64,000 nucleotides of DNA from Shewanella sp. NFH-SH190041 (lineage in GTDB: Bacteria; Pseudomonadota; Gammaproteobacteria; Enterobacterales; Shewanellaceae): contig NZ_AP026070.1 in NCBI RefSeq assembly GCF_024363255.1, positions 2,480,001-2,544,000 on the forward strand, written 5' to 3'. A program made the position numbers and the translations under genes. Every line of letters begins with the position of its first letter. The stretch's first letter is position 1. Positions 35,185 through 45,484 of the stretch are shown here, piece by piece. Under the pieces are notes generated by a model that was given only the letters and a program-made list of their open reading frames with translations, ran no database searches and had not been told where the DNA came from.

Positions 35185-36738
35185 TTAAACAAATCCGCCA
35201 TAGTGACAACCAATCACCATCGCACTGGAACACAGCATCAACGCCAACATAAAGCGCCAGATAAACCGCAGCCAATCTCCCCAATCAACCCGGCATACGC
35301 CAAGTGTTGCCATCAGTGATGCCGATGTCGGTACCAAAATATTGGTCAATCCGTCCCCCAGTTGGAATGCCAACACAGCAACTTGACGGCTGACACCAAC
35401 CAAATCGGCTAATGGCGCCATTAATGGCATAGTCAATGCCGCCTGCCCAGTCCCTGAGGTAACAAAAAAATTGAAGACCGACTGAAATAGATACATAAAC
35501 CAAGCCGAAAGCACATCCGGCAATTGGCCAATTCCTTGCCCAGCAGTGTTCAGTACAGTATTGAGTACACTGGGTTCTGTGGCCTTACCACCGCCCAGCA
35601 ATAATAAAATCCCAGATGCACACCCCACTAACACCGCAGGCTCAATCATGGTTGCAGCCCCCTGTTTAAAGCTTCGGGCAACAGTATTAACCGTCATACC
35701 ATTTAAACGGCACACAACGCCTACGACACCAACAACTAAACCCATGGTAAAAAATTGACTGGCAATTTCTGGAATAAACCAAGCATGAACGACTACGCCC
35801 CAAACAACCCAACCAATAGTGACGGCAATCGTAAGCAGAACTAACCAATCACCAATATTGAAGCGGCTATCAGGTAAGGTCTTTGCCTGCTCTGCCCGCA
35901 TAGGAGCATCAGTATGATAGCTGAATGATTCAGTAGGCTCGCGCCGGATCCGGCTGGCATAACGCATAGTGAACAAAATACCAAGCAGGGTAAAACCAAC
36001 CCACATAGGCAAACGCACCTCAGTGCCAGATAATACCGGCACTCCGGCTATGCCTTGGGCTATCGCAACACCAAATGGATTCATCCAACTACTGGCAAAC
36101 CCCACCTGGGTTGCCACATAGGTCACCATCACAGTGGTAATACCGTCATAGCCTAGTCGCAGCATCAATGGGCAAATAATAATGGCAAAAGCAATGGCTT
36201 CTTCCCCCATGCCAAATACCGCCCCCCCAAGAGAGAACAAGGTAAAAAGGGACGGAATAAACAGCATTTCATTACCGCGGGTTTTATCAATCAGACGCAA
36301 AATACCGTTATCAATTGTTCCCGTTGCCATCACCACACCAAAGGAGCCACCAATCACCAACATAAACATGATGACACCAATGGCACTGCCCCACTTAGAG
36401 CCAGACGTCAGCCCCTCAAAGGCAAAATTCAGTAATCCGACACCACCACCGCCTTCAAATAGGGGGACAGGCGCCTTAATTGGCTGGCCTTGACTATCCA
36501 GTTGATACTCAAATGAATCAGGATTGACAACAGTGCGGGTCTTCTCCACACCATCCGCCATATAATAAATTACTTCAGTTTGAAATGAGCCAATCGGCAC
36601 AAAATAGGTTAATGCTGCCGCTAACAGTGCAACAAAAAAAATGATGACGAGGGTATCAGGCATCTGCCAACGTTGGACTCTGGCAGCAGATTCAGCCCCG
36701 GAAGCGCCCGGGGCAATAGCTGGTTCGTGCGGTTTCAT
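35185..36738 (-). CDS. YfcC-family basic amino acid / C4-type carrier
   Basis: A 517-residue inner-membrane carrier with about twelve helices. Family traits of YfcC/ArcD-like (DUF4310-free, DcuC superfamily) carriers are QMPDTLVIIFFVALLAAALTY at the start, the FGMGEEAIAFAII loop, and the C-terminal NFFVTSGTGQAALTMPLM and LTNILVPTSASLM repeats. Such proteins exchange amino acids such as arginine/ornithine, or dicarboxylates; the substrate is not predictable here. Own promoter expected in the 120-bp gap before panF. Confidence 0.86.
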   Translation of the reverse strand: MKPHEPAIAPGASGAESAARVQRWQMPDTLVIIFFVALLAAALTYFVPIGSFQTEVIYYMADGVEKTRTVVNPDSFEYQLDSQGQPIKAPVPLFEGGGGVGLLNFAFEGLTSGSKWGSAIGVIMFMLVIGGSFGVVMATGTIDNGILRLIDKTRGNEMLFIPSLFTLFSLGGAVFGMGEEAIAFAIIICPLMLRLGYDGITTVMVTYVATQVGFASSWMNPFGVAIAQGIAGVPVLSGTEVRLPMWVGFTLLGILFTMRYASRIRREPTESFSYHTDAPMRAEQAKTLPDSRFNIGDWLVLLTIAVTIGWVVWGVVVHAWFIPEIASQFFTMGLVVGVVGVVCRLNGMTVNTVARSFKQGAATMIEPAVLVGCASGILLLLGGGKATEPSVLNTVLNTAGQGIGQLPDVLSAWFMYLFQSVFNFFVTSGTGQAALTMPLMAPLADLVGVSRQVAVLAFQLGDGLTNILVPTSASLMATLGVCRVDWGDWLRFIWRFMLALMLCSSAMVIGCHYGGFV

Positions 36739-36861
36739 TGGCCTTACCGAATCTTATTATAAGTCTCGGCAATATAACTAATTTATGCATAGCTTACAGC
36801 CCAAAAGCTGTAAGAAATTGAAACCATACGCATACTCAGTCACAAAACTGGCATAACTACA

Positions 36862-38292
36862 TCATTTATGTCGATAACGCGCTAAAGTTCGACATAGCAG
36901 CATCGCCAAAATCGACAGCAGCAATGAGGGCACAATAGGATGGACTCGCCACGGCAAGGTTCCGGCATTCAATAATAATAAATAACTGATCAATCCGGTG
37001 AGCATCGCCGCAAAAGCGGCATTACCACTGATTTTTGGCATAAACAGCCCCGCAATGACAGGCCAGAGAAATACGGCCTGCAATGCGCCGAATGCAGCTA
37101 AGTTGAGCCAGACAATCATTTTCGGCGGCGACATTGCCCACCAAGCAGCTAAGGCACTTATCACCACCATCGCCACTCTGGTCAACGCCAACTGTACTGT
37201 CGCAGCGACCTCTTTTTTACCCTGGCGGTTACGCTCCCGCACCCAAGCATCACGGATAAAGGTCACAGCAGATTGCAGCAACATAGAATCCACGGATGAC
37301 ATGACCGCCGCAATCGGTGCCGCCAGAAAAATACCTGCAACCCAAGGCGAAAATAACCCGCCGATAAGCGTGGGCATAATTTTGTCGGGAACAGTGAGAT
37401 CAGGATATAACGCCCGACCGAAGAAACCACATAAATGAGGAATAAGTGTCATTAACGCACTGATCAACGTCCCCCACAGCATGCCTCGCCGAAGCGCCTG
37501 ACTGTCTTTTACTGCGAGCAACCGTACAACCGTGTGAGGCAGCCCCATGGTACCAAAACAGATAAGCACCCAAAAAGACAGCATCATAGGCCATCCCAGC
37601 AACTGCCCATCACCCATAGGTGTAAACAGTGCAGGTTTGTGACTGGCTAACTGCCCCAATTTAGCACTAAAGTCAGGCCGCGCCAGAATAGCAAACAGCA
37701 ACATTAACACCCCAAGCAGCATAACCACGCCTTGTACGGCATCTGTGGTCGTCACCGCCCGAAAGCCCCCGGTCAGGGTATAGGCCAATACAGTCAGCAC
37801 AAAAATGGCTAAACCAATTTCGTAATTTATTCCGCTGACACCCGCAAATAAGCGCGCGCCACCGATAAACTGCACGGTGATCATGGCAACAAAGCCTAAA
37901 ATCAGTGACAGCACAGCCAAGCGGCTAAGCCAAGGGTGCCCAAAGCGCTGATCTAACCACTCAATCAAGGTGGCATGTTGGGTTTTCAGTGACAAAAACT
38001 TAGGGCCTAATACCCCCAAAGTCAGCATGGCGACCGGCACCTGGATCAAGGCTAACCAAACCCATCCCAGACCAATATGATAAGCAGCACCAGGGCCACC
38101 AATAAATGAGCTAGCACTGGTATAAGTTGCTACCAAGGTCAATGCCAGTAGCGGGCCGTTAAGGAAACGGCCACCGATAAAAAAGCGTTTAGCTTTATCC
38201 TCATGCAGCCCGTCACTAAAACGCCGTCCCAGATAGCGGCTGATCAGCAAGCTCAGTAACAGATAAGCAATAATGGGAAGCAAAGTACTCAT
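36862..38292 (-). CDS. panF: Sodium/pantothenate symporter PanF
   Basis: A 476-residue member of the sodium:solute symporter family, close in length to E. coli PanF (483), with about 12-13 membrane helices. It takes up pantothenate for coenzyme A synthesis using the sodium gradient. Visible family features are SFIGGPGAAYHIGLGWVWLA, the SSS signature region GINYEIGLAIFVLTVLAYTL and TGGFRAVTTTDAVQG, and APIAAVMSSVDSMLLQ. I start at ATG 38292, which overlaps the yhdT stop by ATGA; the frame is open further upstream but that part is yhdT in another frame. Operon yhdT-panF as in E. coli. Confidence 0.93.
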   Translation of the reverse strand: MSTLLPIIAYLLLSLLISRYLGRRFSDGLHEDKAKRFFIGGRFLNGPLLALTLVATYTSASSFIGGPGAAYHIGLGWVWLALIQVPVAMLTLGVLGPKFLSLKTQHATLIEWLDQRFGHPWLSRLAVLSLILGFVAMITVQFIGGARLFAGVSGINYEIGLAIFVLTVLAYTLTGGFRAVTTTDAVQGVVMLLGVLMLLFAILARPDFSAKLGQLASHKPALFTPMGDGQLLGWPMMLSFWVLICFGTMGLPHTVVRLLAVKDSQALRRGMLWGTLISALMTLIPHLCGFFGRALYPDLTVPDKIMPTLIGGLFSPWVAGIFLAAPIAAVMSSVDSMLLQSAVTFIRDAWVRERNRQGKKEVAATVQLALTRVAMVVISALAAWWAMSPPKMIVWLNLAAFGALQAVFLWPVIAGLFMPKISGNAAFAAMLTGLISYLLLLNAGTLPWRVHPIVPSLLLSILAMLLCRTLARYRHK

Positions 38293-38480
38293 AAGACGTT
38301 TTTCATTCGCAGCAAACACAGCGCCAGCACCAAACATGCAGGTGCGGCAATAATGGAGAGCCAAAACCACAATGGCATCCCCAACCACATTAGACGGGGG
38401 TCAATACACAAAGGGCCGGCGACCCAGAGCAGAAAATAGCCCAGGGTTAACAGCAAGGTAATTTTGGACAACTTGGGCAT
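38289..38480 (-). CDS. yhdT: YhdT-family small membrane protein (DUF997)
   Basis: A 63-residue protein with two membrane helices, TLLLTLGYFLLWVAGPLC and WFWLSIIAAPACLVLALCLL, as in E. coli YhdT. It is co-translated with panF through an ATGA overlap; this gene pair is conserved, so YhdT probably helps the symporter, but no biochemical role is known. Confidence 0.9.
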   Translation of the reverse strand: MPKLSKITLLLTLGYFLLWVAGPLCIDPRLMWLGMPLWFWLSIIAAPACLVLALCLLRMKNVL

Positions 38481-38645
38481 GCGATCCCCATGGTTCCGGA
38501 TTGCGCCAATCGATAATCAGCGCAGATTAATGCAAAGGAGCGGAATTTTAAATGACATCGCACCCTGGAGCAATAATTCAACCAGTTTGTGACATGTATT
38601 GCAGCGAATTGTGTTTGATTTAAGCTGAATATCAATGATTTTGTA

Positions 38646-39260
38646 TGCAGGCCACCTCTGATGACTGCTTAACCTCTACTTTTAACAGCGGTTAAAAAAG
38701 GGAGGACTACCGGCTTAAAGGCTTTCCAGAGGCCATTGAAACCCTTTATCCACATACGGAAGTGCAGTCCTGTATTATTCATCAAATCCGCAATTCACTG
38801 AAGTACGTGGCGTCCAAGAATCAAAAGGCGTTTATGGCGGACTTGAAGTGTGTCTACAAGGCTGCCACGCTGAATGCCGCCGAAATGGCGCTGGATGAAC
38901 TGGAAGCTAAATGGGGCGATAAATACCCTATGGTGATTAAGTCCTGGCGTAACAAGTGGACACTGTTATCGACTTATTTTAAGTACCCGGACTACGTGCG
39001 TAAGGCCATCTATACCACCAATGTTGTTGAGGCCGTACATCGTCAGTTCCGTAAACTGACAAAAACCAAGGGTGGTTTTGCCAACGAGAACAGTTTGCTC
39101 AAACTGCTCTACGCCGGGATATTGAAGGCTCAAGCGCGATGGTCACACCCGATACAAAATTGGAATTTGACGCTGTCTCAGTTATCAATCCATTTTGAGG
39201 GCAGACTCGAAGCCTACATCGATCTGTGAGTGAGGGTGACACAGAAATTTGAACACTCTC
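38646..39260 (+). mobile_element. Junction of two IS remnants (IS3 end fused to IS256 half)
   Basis: From about 38646 to 38711 the sequence is a diverged copy of the orfB-side end of the element at 32656, including the codons for GRPPLM, a stop, GCGGTTAAAAAAGGGAGG and the tip GACTACC. From 38712 on, without a gap, it is an IS256-type transposase missing its N-terminal half, ending with a likely terminal repeat (GACACAGAAATTTGAACACT, about 39238-39257). An IS3 copy evidently jumped into an IS256 element and most of both was later deleted. Confidence 0.8.
38712..39229 (+). pseudogene. IS256-family transposase, C-terminal fragment
   Basis: About 172 codons of a normally ~400-residue mutator-type transposase. 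It begins in LKGFPEAIETLYPHTEVQ, keeps SCIIHQIRNSLKYV, YTTNVVEAVHRQFRKLTKTK and the glutamate-containing helix, and ends with the natural stop. The N-terminal half with the first catalytic Asp is missing, so it is inactive. The start is the IS3 remnant tip. Confidence 0.88.
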
Positions 39261-39397
39261 AGCATAGAGAGTTACCTTTGGTTTTGAACAAAGATTCAGC
39301 ACCTTTATCAAAACGGGTAACTCCCTACTTTTCAAGAAGCAGTGTCAGATATAGTCGGAACTAATACAATTAATACTCAACTAGCCGACACAGTAAC

Positions 39398-41050
39398 TTA
39401 ATTTACGCTGGCTAATTTAAATTGATCAACTTGGTTTTGCAGTAAAGAAGCTAATTCCGCTAATTCCTGACAAGAGTTAGCTGTATGTCCAGCCCCCTGG
39501 GCAACTTCAAATGAAGAGTTATTGATAATTTCAATATTTTTACCTAATTCTTGAGTCACTACATCTTGTTCACTACAGGCCGTTGCTATTTGAGCGCTCA
39601 TTTGAGAAATATTATTAACTCTAGACTCAATCGTTTGCATTTTTTGACGGAATGACTCACTTTGTGAAACACAAGATTTTATCATTTGGCAACTTTCATC
39701 TGTCGCCATCAAGACCGAATGAACGCTTTCCTGTAATCGTTTGATAATCTCAACAATTTCGCCGGTTGAATCTTGAGTTCTCCCAGCAAGAGTTCGGACT
39801 TCATCAGCAACAACAGCAAAACCACGCCCTTGTTCGCCAGCTCGAGCAGCCTCAATAGCCGCATTTAAAGCCAGCAAATTGGTTTGCTCTGCTATCCCTC
39901 GGATGACATCAACAACCACATTAATATTAGTTGTCTCCTGCTGTAGTTGATTAACCAATATACCAGCATCATCAATTTTGGCTGAGGCTTGCTCAATTTC
40001 ATCCAAGGTATGTTCGATATCTAATGCCCCTTCTCGGGAAGCTTGATTTGCATGTTTAGCAACAACAGACGATTCTTCAGTATTACAGGCTACTTCCGCT
40101 ACAGCACTACGCATTTGCTCAATCGCAGAAGCAACCAAGATAACTTCGTTTTGTTGCTTCTGCATACCACTAGCAGATTGCTCGGCTACAGCGCTAACTT
40201 CTTCGATAGAAGACTGCAACCGAGACACTGCAGAGCTAATATTAGTGATTAAAGTAGATAATTGCTGTTGCATCACCATACTGGAATCTGCTAACTGACC
40301 AAATTCATCATCCGCAATGGCATCACGATTAATCTGATAACCGAGATCTCCCTTAGCAATGGCTCCAATAAAGGCAAGAATTTGAGACAAAGGCCGAGTA
40401 ATTTGACGACTTAAAATGGTATTGATAATCATTAACAAAACAGATAACAACACAATACAAAAGATGGTACCATTCAAATTATTTGCCATTGCTTGCCGTA
40501 CCGCATCACTTTCACTGTGAACATACTCCAGATTTACTTCATATAACTCAGTAGTTAAGTCATCTAATGGTTTATATTTATCATAACTGTCATCAAACGC
40601 CTTACTTGCTTCGTCATATTTTTTCTGATTAATTAAGGTCGTAAAATAAGCACCTTCATGCTTATAAATCTCCCATTTCTCTTTAAACTGTTCATATAAT
40701 GCCAATTCTTTTTCACCATCAACATAATCAGCATATTTAAAAACAAAGTTATCTATCGCAGAATAATAACCGGCTATCTTTTCTAAGTTTTTAGAAAAAT
40801 CGCTCATCTTATCTTTTCGAGATATAATATACAGCTGAGTTCGTCTTGAATCAGATAACCGTTCATAGATTGAATCAATCGCACTTAAACTAGGAACCGC
40901 CTGTTCCGTCAAACTATCAAGTTTTATATTAATATCGATTGAGTTATTATAAGTATATGCACTTAACAATATTAATAATGAAATGACTAACAAAAATGAT
41001 AGTGTGATTTTTTTACTGATAGAAAGATTTTTTAAAAAGTTCAACTTCAA
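39398..41050 (-). CDS. Methyl-accepting chemotaxis protein (paralog 1)
   Basis: A 550-residue transmembrane chemoreceptor. TM1 is at about residues 14-33, a helical 4HB-type periplasmic sensor at 34-190, TM2 at 195-213, then HAMP and a long coiled-coil signalling domain. The signalling hairpin tip [20 protein letters not shown] is at about residues 385-404. The C-terminus ([11 protein letters not shown]) lacks the NWETF-like tether for CheR/CheB. It is highly similar along its full length to the next gene upstream (41235-42875), a clear tandem duplication. Ligand unknown. Confidence 0.95.
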   Translation of the reverse strand: MKLNFLKNLSISKKITLSFLLVISLLILLSAYTYNNSIDINIKLDSLTEQAVPSLSAIDSIYERLSDSRRTQLYIISRKDKMSDFSKNLEKIAGYYSAIDNFVFKYADYVDGEKELALYEQFKEKWEIYKHEGAYFTTLINQKKYDEASKAFDDSYDKYKPLDDLTTELYEVNLEYVHSESDAVRQAMANNLNGTIFCIVLLSVLLMIINTILSRQITRPLSQILAFIGAIAKGDLGYQINRDAIADDEFGQLADSSMVMQQQLSTLITNISSAVSRLQSSIEEVSAVAEQSASGMQKQQNEVILVASAIEQMRSAVAEVACNTEESSVVAKHANQASREGALDIEHTLDEIEQASAKIDDAGILVNQLQQETTNINVVVDVIRGIAEQTNLLALNAAIEAARAGEQGRGFAVVADEVRTLAGRTQDSTGEIVEIIKRLQESVHSVLMATDESCQMIKSCVSQSESFRQKMQTIESRVNNISQMSAQIATACSEQDVVTQELGKNIEIINNSSFEVAQGAGHTANSCQELAELASLLQNQVDQFKLASVN

Positions 41051-41234
41051 CCCACATTTACTTTTAAATATTAATCAAAATAATATATGATATTATATCC
41101 TTGCAAAGGATCGTTACTCATAAGAGCTCCCCGTAAGATATAATAGTATTTAAGTATTAACAGCATAAACTAAATCAGATAGATTAAGCTTATGCTATTA
41201 AATATACTTACTACAGAAGACAAATTTCAGCTGA

Positions 41235-42875
41235 CTATACTAGCTTAAACTTGTTTACCTCACTCTGCAACATTGCAGCTAGCTCTGCCAGTTCATGGCA
41301 AGATTTAGCTGTGTGCGCTGCCCCTTCCGTCACTTCAAAAGAAGAATCATTAATACGTTCCACATTTTTCCCTAACTCTTTTGTTACAACATCTTGCTCA
41401 CTACAAGCACTGGCAATTTGCTCACTCATGCGGTAGATTTGTGATACTTGAGTTTCAATGTCAGTCATTCTCTCGCCACTTTGCTGGCTTTGTTGAACAC
41501 ATGATTTAATCAGCTCACAACTTTCATTGGTGATATTAAGAACAGAAAATGAACTTTGCTGTAATTTCTTAATTATCTCTATAATTTCACCAGTAGAATT
41601 CTGGGTTCTTCCCGCTAACGTTCTAACTTCATCAGCAACAACCGCAAAACCTCGCCCCCGTTCACCGGCACGAGCAGCTTCAATCGCAGCATTCAAAGCT
41701 AATAAATTAGTTTGTTCAGCGATCCCCCTAATCACGTCAACCACAATATTAATATCTGCAGTTTCTTGCTGTAATTGGTTAACTAACATGCCTGCTTCAT
41801 CAATTTTAGCTGACGCTAATTCAATCTGATTTAGGGTAAAACTGATATCTTTTGCACCATCTTGAGAAGTCTGATTTGCATGATGGGCAAGCGTACTCGA
41901 CTCTTCAGTATTACTTGCGACATCTGCAACTGCAGCACGCATTTGTTCAATAGCTGATGCAACTAACGTTACCTGACTCTGCTGCGACTGCATACCATTT
42001 GAAGATTGTTCCGCTACAGCACTAACCTCTTCAATTGCTGATTGCAAACGAGCTACAGCATTCGCAATATTCTCTACTAAACTAGCAAGGTTACGTTGCA
42101 TTTCAATGCCTGAATCAGCTAAATAGCCAAATTCATTTTCCGCAATAACTTTACGATTAATTTTATAATCTAGGCGTCCTTTTGCGATTGCATCAATAAA
42201 ATCTGTAATTAATTTTAGCGGTAAACCTATTTCTCGGCCTAACCCAAACTTAATTACCATCAATAACATAATTAAGACAAAAATACAGACAAATGTACCA
42301 TATAAACTATGTTCCATCGCCTCACGGACGCTTCTTGTTTCTTGATGAACTTGTTCTAAATTATCTTGATAAAGCAGAGTTGTATAATCATCGATAGGTT
42401 TAAAAAGACTATAACTCTCTTCAAATTTTTTCCCAGCAGCCGAAAATTGATGCTGCTCAATCAATTCATTAATATTAAGACCAATTTGCTTATAGTTTTC
42501 CCAAGCTTGTTTCAAACCTTGGTAATACTCCATCTCTTTATCATTATCGACATAATTAAGATACTTATTGACAAATTCATCTGCAGCACTATATTTCTCA
42601 GTAATCAAATTAATTTCTGATGAGAATTGATTCCTTTTCTCTGTCTGCGAAAAAATGTAGAGCTGAAAACGACGAGAATCAGCAATTCTCTCGTAGATAC
42701 TATCGACAGTTCTCAACGCAGGTATCGCTTTCCCTGTTAAACTATCCATCTTATTATTCATATTATCAGAGTTAAGATAGATATAAAGACTTAAGGCTAA
42801 AAGCAACGCAATAACAAAAAAAAGTGCAATTGTAATTTTTTTGCTAATTGATAGATTTCTAATAAAAGCTAACAT
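41235..42875 (-). CDS. Methyl-accepting chemotaxis protein (paralog 2)
   Basis: A 546-residue chemoreceptor with the same plan: TM1 about 14-34, 4HB-type sensor, TM2 about 192-212, HAMP, and a signalling domain with the tip [20 protein letters not shown] followed by [16 protein letters not shown]. The C-terminus ends EVNKFKLV, with no CheR-binding pentapeptide. The sensor domain differs more from paralog 1 than the cytoplasmic part does, so the two may sense different ligands. Each has an AT-rich upstream region of 185 bp or more. Confidence 0.95.
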   Translation of the reverse strand: MLAFIRNLSISKKITIALFFVIALLLALSLYIYLNSDNMNNKMDSLTGKAIPALRTVDSIYERIADSRRFQLYIFSQTEKRNQFSSEINLITEKYSAADEFVNKYLNYVDNDKEMEYYQGLKQAWENYKQIGLNINELIEQHQFSAAGKKFEESYSLFKPIDDYTTLLYQDNLEQVHQETRSVREAMEHSLYGTFVCIFVLIMLLMVIKFGLGREIGLPLKLITDFIDAIAKGRLDYKINRKVIAENEFGYLADSGIEMQRNLASLVENIANAVARLQSAIEEVSAVAEQSSNGMQSQQSQVTLVASAIEQMRAAVADVASNTEESSTLAHHANQTSQDGAKDISFTLNQIELASAKIDEAGMLVNQLQQETADINIVVDVIRGIAEQTNLLALNAAIEAARAGERGRGFAVVADEVRTLAGRTQNSTGEIIEIIKKLQQSSFSVLNITNESCELIKSCVQQSQQSGERMTDIETQVSQIYRMSEQIASACSEQDVVTKELGKNVERINDSSFEVTEGAAHTAKSCHELAELAAMLQSEVNKFKLV

Positions 42876-43528
42876 TTTACCTTCTAACTATTTTTGTTTT
42901 CTCGTTGTAACTTCAATGACACACAATCATGCTACGATAATAGAAGATATTTTTCTTCCTTTGTCATGGGAAAGCCATATGACAAACTATTTTATCAACA
43001 TAAGATGTTTGGTTTTTAAACACCACCATCATCTAATGATAACATTCCTGCACTCTCTACAATTGCATCTTAGTCATTTTAAAAACACCGTAACCAAAAC
43101 ATTCTGAATAATATAACATAAAATAATTAAACTCTTTATTAGAATCCTACAGTTCTTATTTCTTGTCCAGAAAAAATCAAATCTATATTACCTTATAGGT
43201 ATTATTTGCTTATTATTTATACTTAACAGCTGCAAAAACCAACAATAATTTAATCGGGTTTTATTTCCTGACTTATATGAACCTTTAATCATCAATATGA
43301 TTTATTCTAAATCGATATAGCATAATATTTTAGCTTTCTTTAATTTAAAAAATCAATTCTTGGCATTACTATACTATTACGCTATTACACTTAATAATTT
43401 CGATATATTGACCGCTGCATATCGGAGTATTTTCATATCAAGCAAGAATATTTCCTAAATATTGGTGTTGTGCATTTCTCTCACATACAATATGCACCTT
43501 TATACTGTTACGCACCATTGAGGATGCT
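42876..43528. other. AT-rich gap between chemoreceptor 2 and ycaO
   Basis: 653 bp, strongly AT-rich, lying between two divergent genes. It should hold both promoters. An 88-codon plus-strand frame (42841-43107) overlaps the receptor gene start and looks like chance. I see no repeat or RNA structure that I can support. Confidence 0.5.
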
Positions 43529-45289
43529 ATGAACCATACGTATATTCCGGGTAAAGACGAAGCCTTAGAAGTGTCTATCGCCACCATGCAGCAACGCCTA
43601 ACCAAGTTTGGTTTTGATATTGAAGAAGCCTCATGGTTAAACCCAGTGCCCCATGTCTGGTCAGTCCATATCCGGGATAAAAACTGTCCAGCTTGTTTTA
43701 CTAATGGTAAAGGCGCTAGTCGAGAAGCCGCGCTAGCCAGTGCGCTGGGTGAATTTTTTGAGCGCTTAGCATGTAACTATTTTTTTGCTGATTTCTATCT
43801 TGGAAAGCAAATTGCTAACAGTGAGTTTGTCCACTATCCCAATGAAAAGTGGTTTCCGATTTCAGAAAACTCTCGTCCAGATGAATTAATGAATCCAGAA
43901 TTATGGCAACACTATGATCCTGACCAAGAAGTAACACTATCAGATTTAGTGGATCTGCAATCTGGCAACCCTGAGCGGGGTGTTTGTGCACTGCCTTTTG
44001 TTCGTCAACGGGATCAACAAACCACTTATATTCCAGTCAATCTTATTGGTAACTTATATGTCAGTAATGGCATGGCTGCCGGTAATACAGCGACCGAGGC
44101 ACGCACCCAATCATTAAGTGAATGTTTTGAGCGTTATATTAAAAACCGTATTATCGCTGAAAGCATCAGTTTGCCAGAAATCCGACAAGATGTGATTGCG
44201 CGTTTTCCTGATGTGGTTGCAGCAATTACTGAATTGGAAAAACAAGGATTTCCAATCACCTGTTTTGACGCATCCTTAGGAGGTGAATATCCCGTTATCT
44301 GTGTCACACTGTTTAATCCAGCTAATGGGGGATGTTTTGCCTCTTTCGGTGCCCACCCACGATTTGAAGTCGCACTGGAGCGAACAGTCACAGAGCTACT
44401 GCAAGGCCGTAGTCTAAAAGATCTGGATATTTTCCCCCAGCCGTCTTTTGATAATGAAGAAGTTGCAGAACATACAAATCTTGAAACGCATTTTATTGAT
44501 TCATCAGGATTAATTTCATGGGATCTATTCTGTCAGACCCCAGATTATGAATTTGTTGATTGGAACTTTAATGGCAGCACCGAAGCTGAATGCCAATATT
44601 TGCTGGATAAATTCCACCAATTAGGTGCAGATGTGTATATTGCGGATTATCACCATTTAGGCACTTATGCCTGCCGAATTTTGGTGCCTGGATTTTCTGA
44701 GATCTATCCGGTTTATGAATTAACTTGGGTCAATAATAACCGGGCAATGTCATTCAGAAACCTGCTACAGCAATGGTTACACACTCCGAATCAATTAGAG
44801 TTGGCACAGACCCTGCTCGATATGATGGACAGTTTGGATTTAGATGAATTTCAACCACTAGATCAACTTCTGGGCTTAGCCGTAGATGATAACTCTCCAT
44901 GGTCGACTCTGCGAACTGGGGAATTACGCTGTTTATTGTCGCTCAATTGTGGCGAATTAGAGGATGCTTTGGAATGGGCACAGTGGACCACAGGGTTCAA
45001 TGCTGGCGGCATCAATCCTGCGCAACAACAACGATTACGTTTTTATCATGCTGTGACGGCTATTTTAACTGTATTACTTGAAGAACGAGAGTTAAACGAG
45101 TACGAAACACAATTCAAACGTATGTTTACTCCCGAAGATTATGAACAGGCATTGGCACATATTGAAAATCGTCAGCAAGGGTATGATTTAAAGCTTAGCG
45201 ATGATTTACTCAGCTTCACTAAACACCAAAAACTGTTAGCCGCTTATCATAAATTACAACAAGCCAAACAAGCCGCTACCGAAAAATAA
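43529..45289 (+). CDS. ycaO: YcaO, ribosomal protein S12 methylthiolation accessory protein
   Basis: A 586-residue cytosolic protein, exactly the length of E. coli YcaO. The N-terminal YcaO domain binds ATP and activates backbone amides; recognisable parts are KGASREAALASALGEFFERL, GNLYVSNGMAAGNTATEA and QSLSECFERYIKNRII, which hold the magnesium-binding acidic residues. The C-terminal region (from about residue 400) is the TPR-like extension specific to the RimO-associated group. In E. coli it aids RimO-dependent methylthiolation of S12 and sits next to focA-pflB; here focA is about 1.2 kb downstream on the other strand. No peptide precursor gene is near, so a RiPP role is unlikely. Confidence 0.95.
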   Translation: MNHTYIPGKDEALEVSIATMQQRLTKFGFDIEEASWLNPVPHVWSVHIRDKNCPACFTNGKGASREAALASALGEFFERLACNYFFADFYLGKQIANSEFVHYPNEKWFPISENSRPDELMNPELWQHYDPDQEVTLSDLVDLQSGNPERGVCALPFVRQRDQQTTYIPVNLIGNLYVSNGMAAGNTATEARTQSLSECFERYIKNRIIAESISLPEIRQDVIARFPDVVAAITELEKQGFPITCFDASLGGEYPVICVTLFNPANGGCFASFGAHPRFEVALERTVTELLQGRSLKDLDIFPQPSFDNEEVAEHTNLETHFIDSSGLISWDLFCQTPDYEFVDWNFNGSTEAECQYLLDKFHQLGADVYIADYHHLGTYACRILVPGFSEIYPVYELTWVNNNRAMSFRNLLQQWLHTPNQLELAQTLLDMMDSLDLDEFQPLDQLLGLAVDDNSPWSTLRTGELRCLLSLNCGELEDALEWAQWTTGFNAGGINPAQQQRLRFYHAVTAILTVLLEERELNEYETQFKRMFTPEDYEQALAHIENRQQGYDLKLSDDLLSFTKHQKLLAAYHKLQQAKQAATEK

Positions 45290-45300
45290 ACCCACCTAAC

Positions 45301-45336
45301 ATAGCGCCACAGCAATAACTGTCGCTGGGGCGCTAT
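45301..45336 (+). terminator. Possible terminator after ycaO
   Basis: ATAGCGCC and GGCGCTAT frame an inner ACAG...CTGT helix; it ends in TTCCC, so the T run is poor. Confidence 0.45.
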
Positions 45337-45484
45337 TCCCAATTATCAGCACCGCAATATGACAAAGATCTAATTTATGCCGTTCTATTTTGTGAAATAG
45401 ATCGCAACACACTATGATCTCGTCATGTATCCGCGCATGAGCATGCAACCACTTTCAGGCTACATGCATAGCCATTCCATCAGA

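Noticed and set aside
32656..38711. Composite transposon carrying the tehA-like, yfcC-like and panF genes
   Set aside because: The left IS has its own 4-bp duplication on both sides, so it inserted independently; the right end is a diverged 66-bp remnant.
42841..43107. 88-codon plus-strand ORF
   Set aside because: Overlaps the start of a firmly identified chemoreceptor gene on the other strand and has low-complexity AT-driven composition.
43529..45289. YcaO as part of a RiPP (azoline peptide) cluster
   Set aside because: Length and C-terminal region match the E. coli-type S12-associated YcaO, and no precursor peptide, dehydrogenase or exporter genes are nearby.
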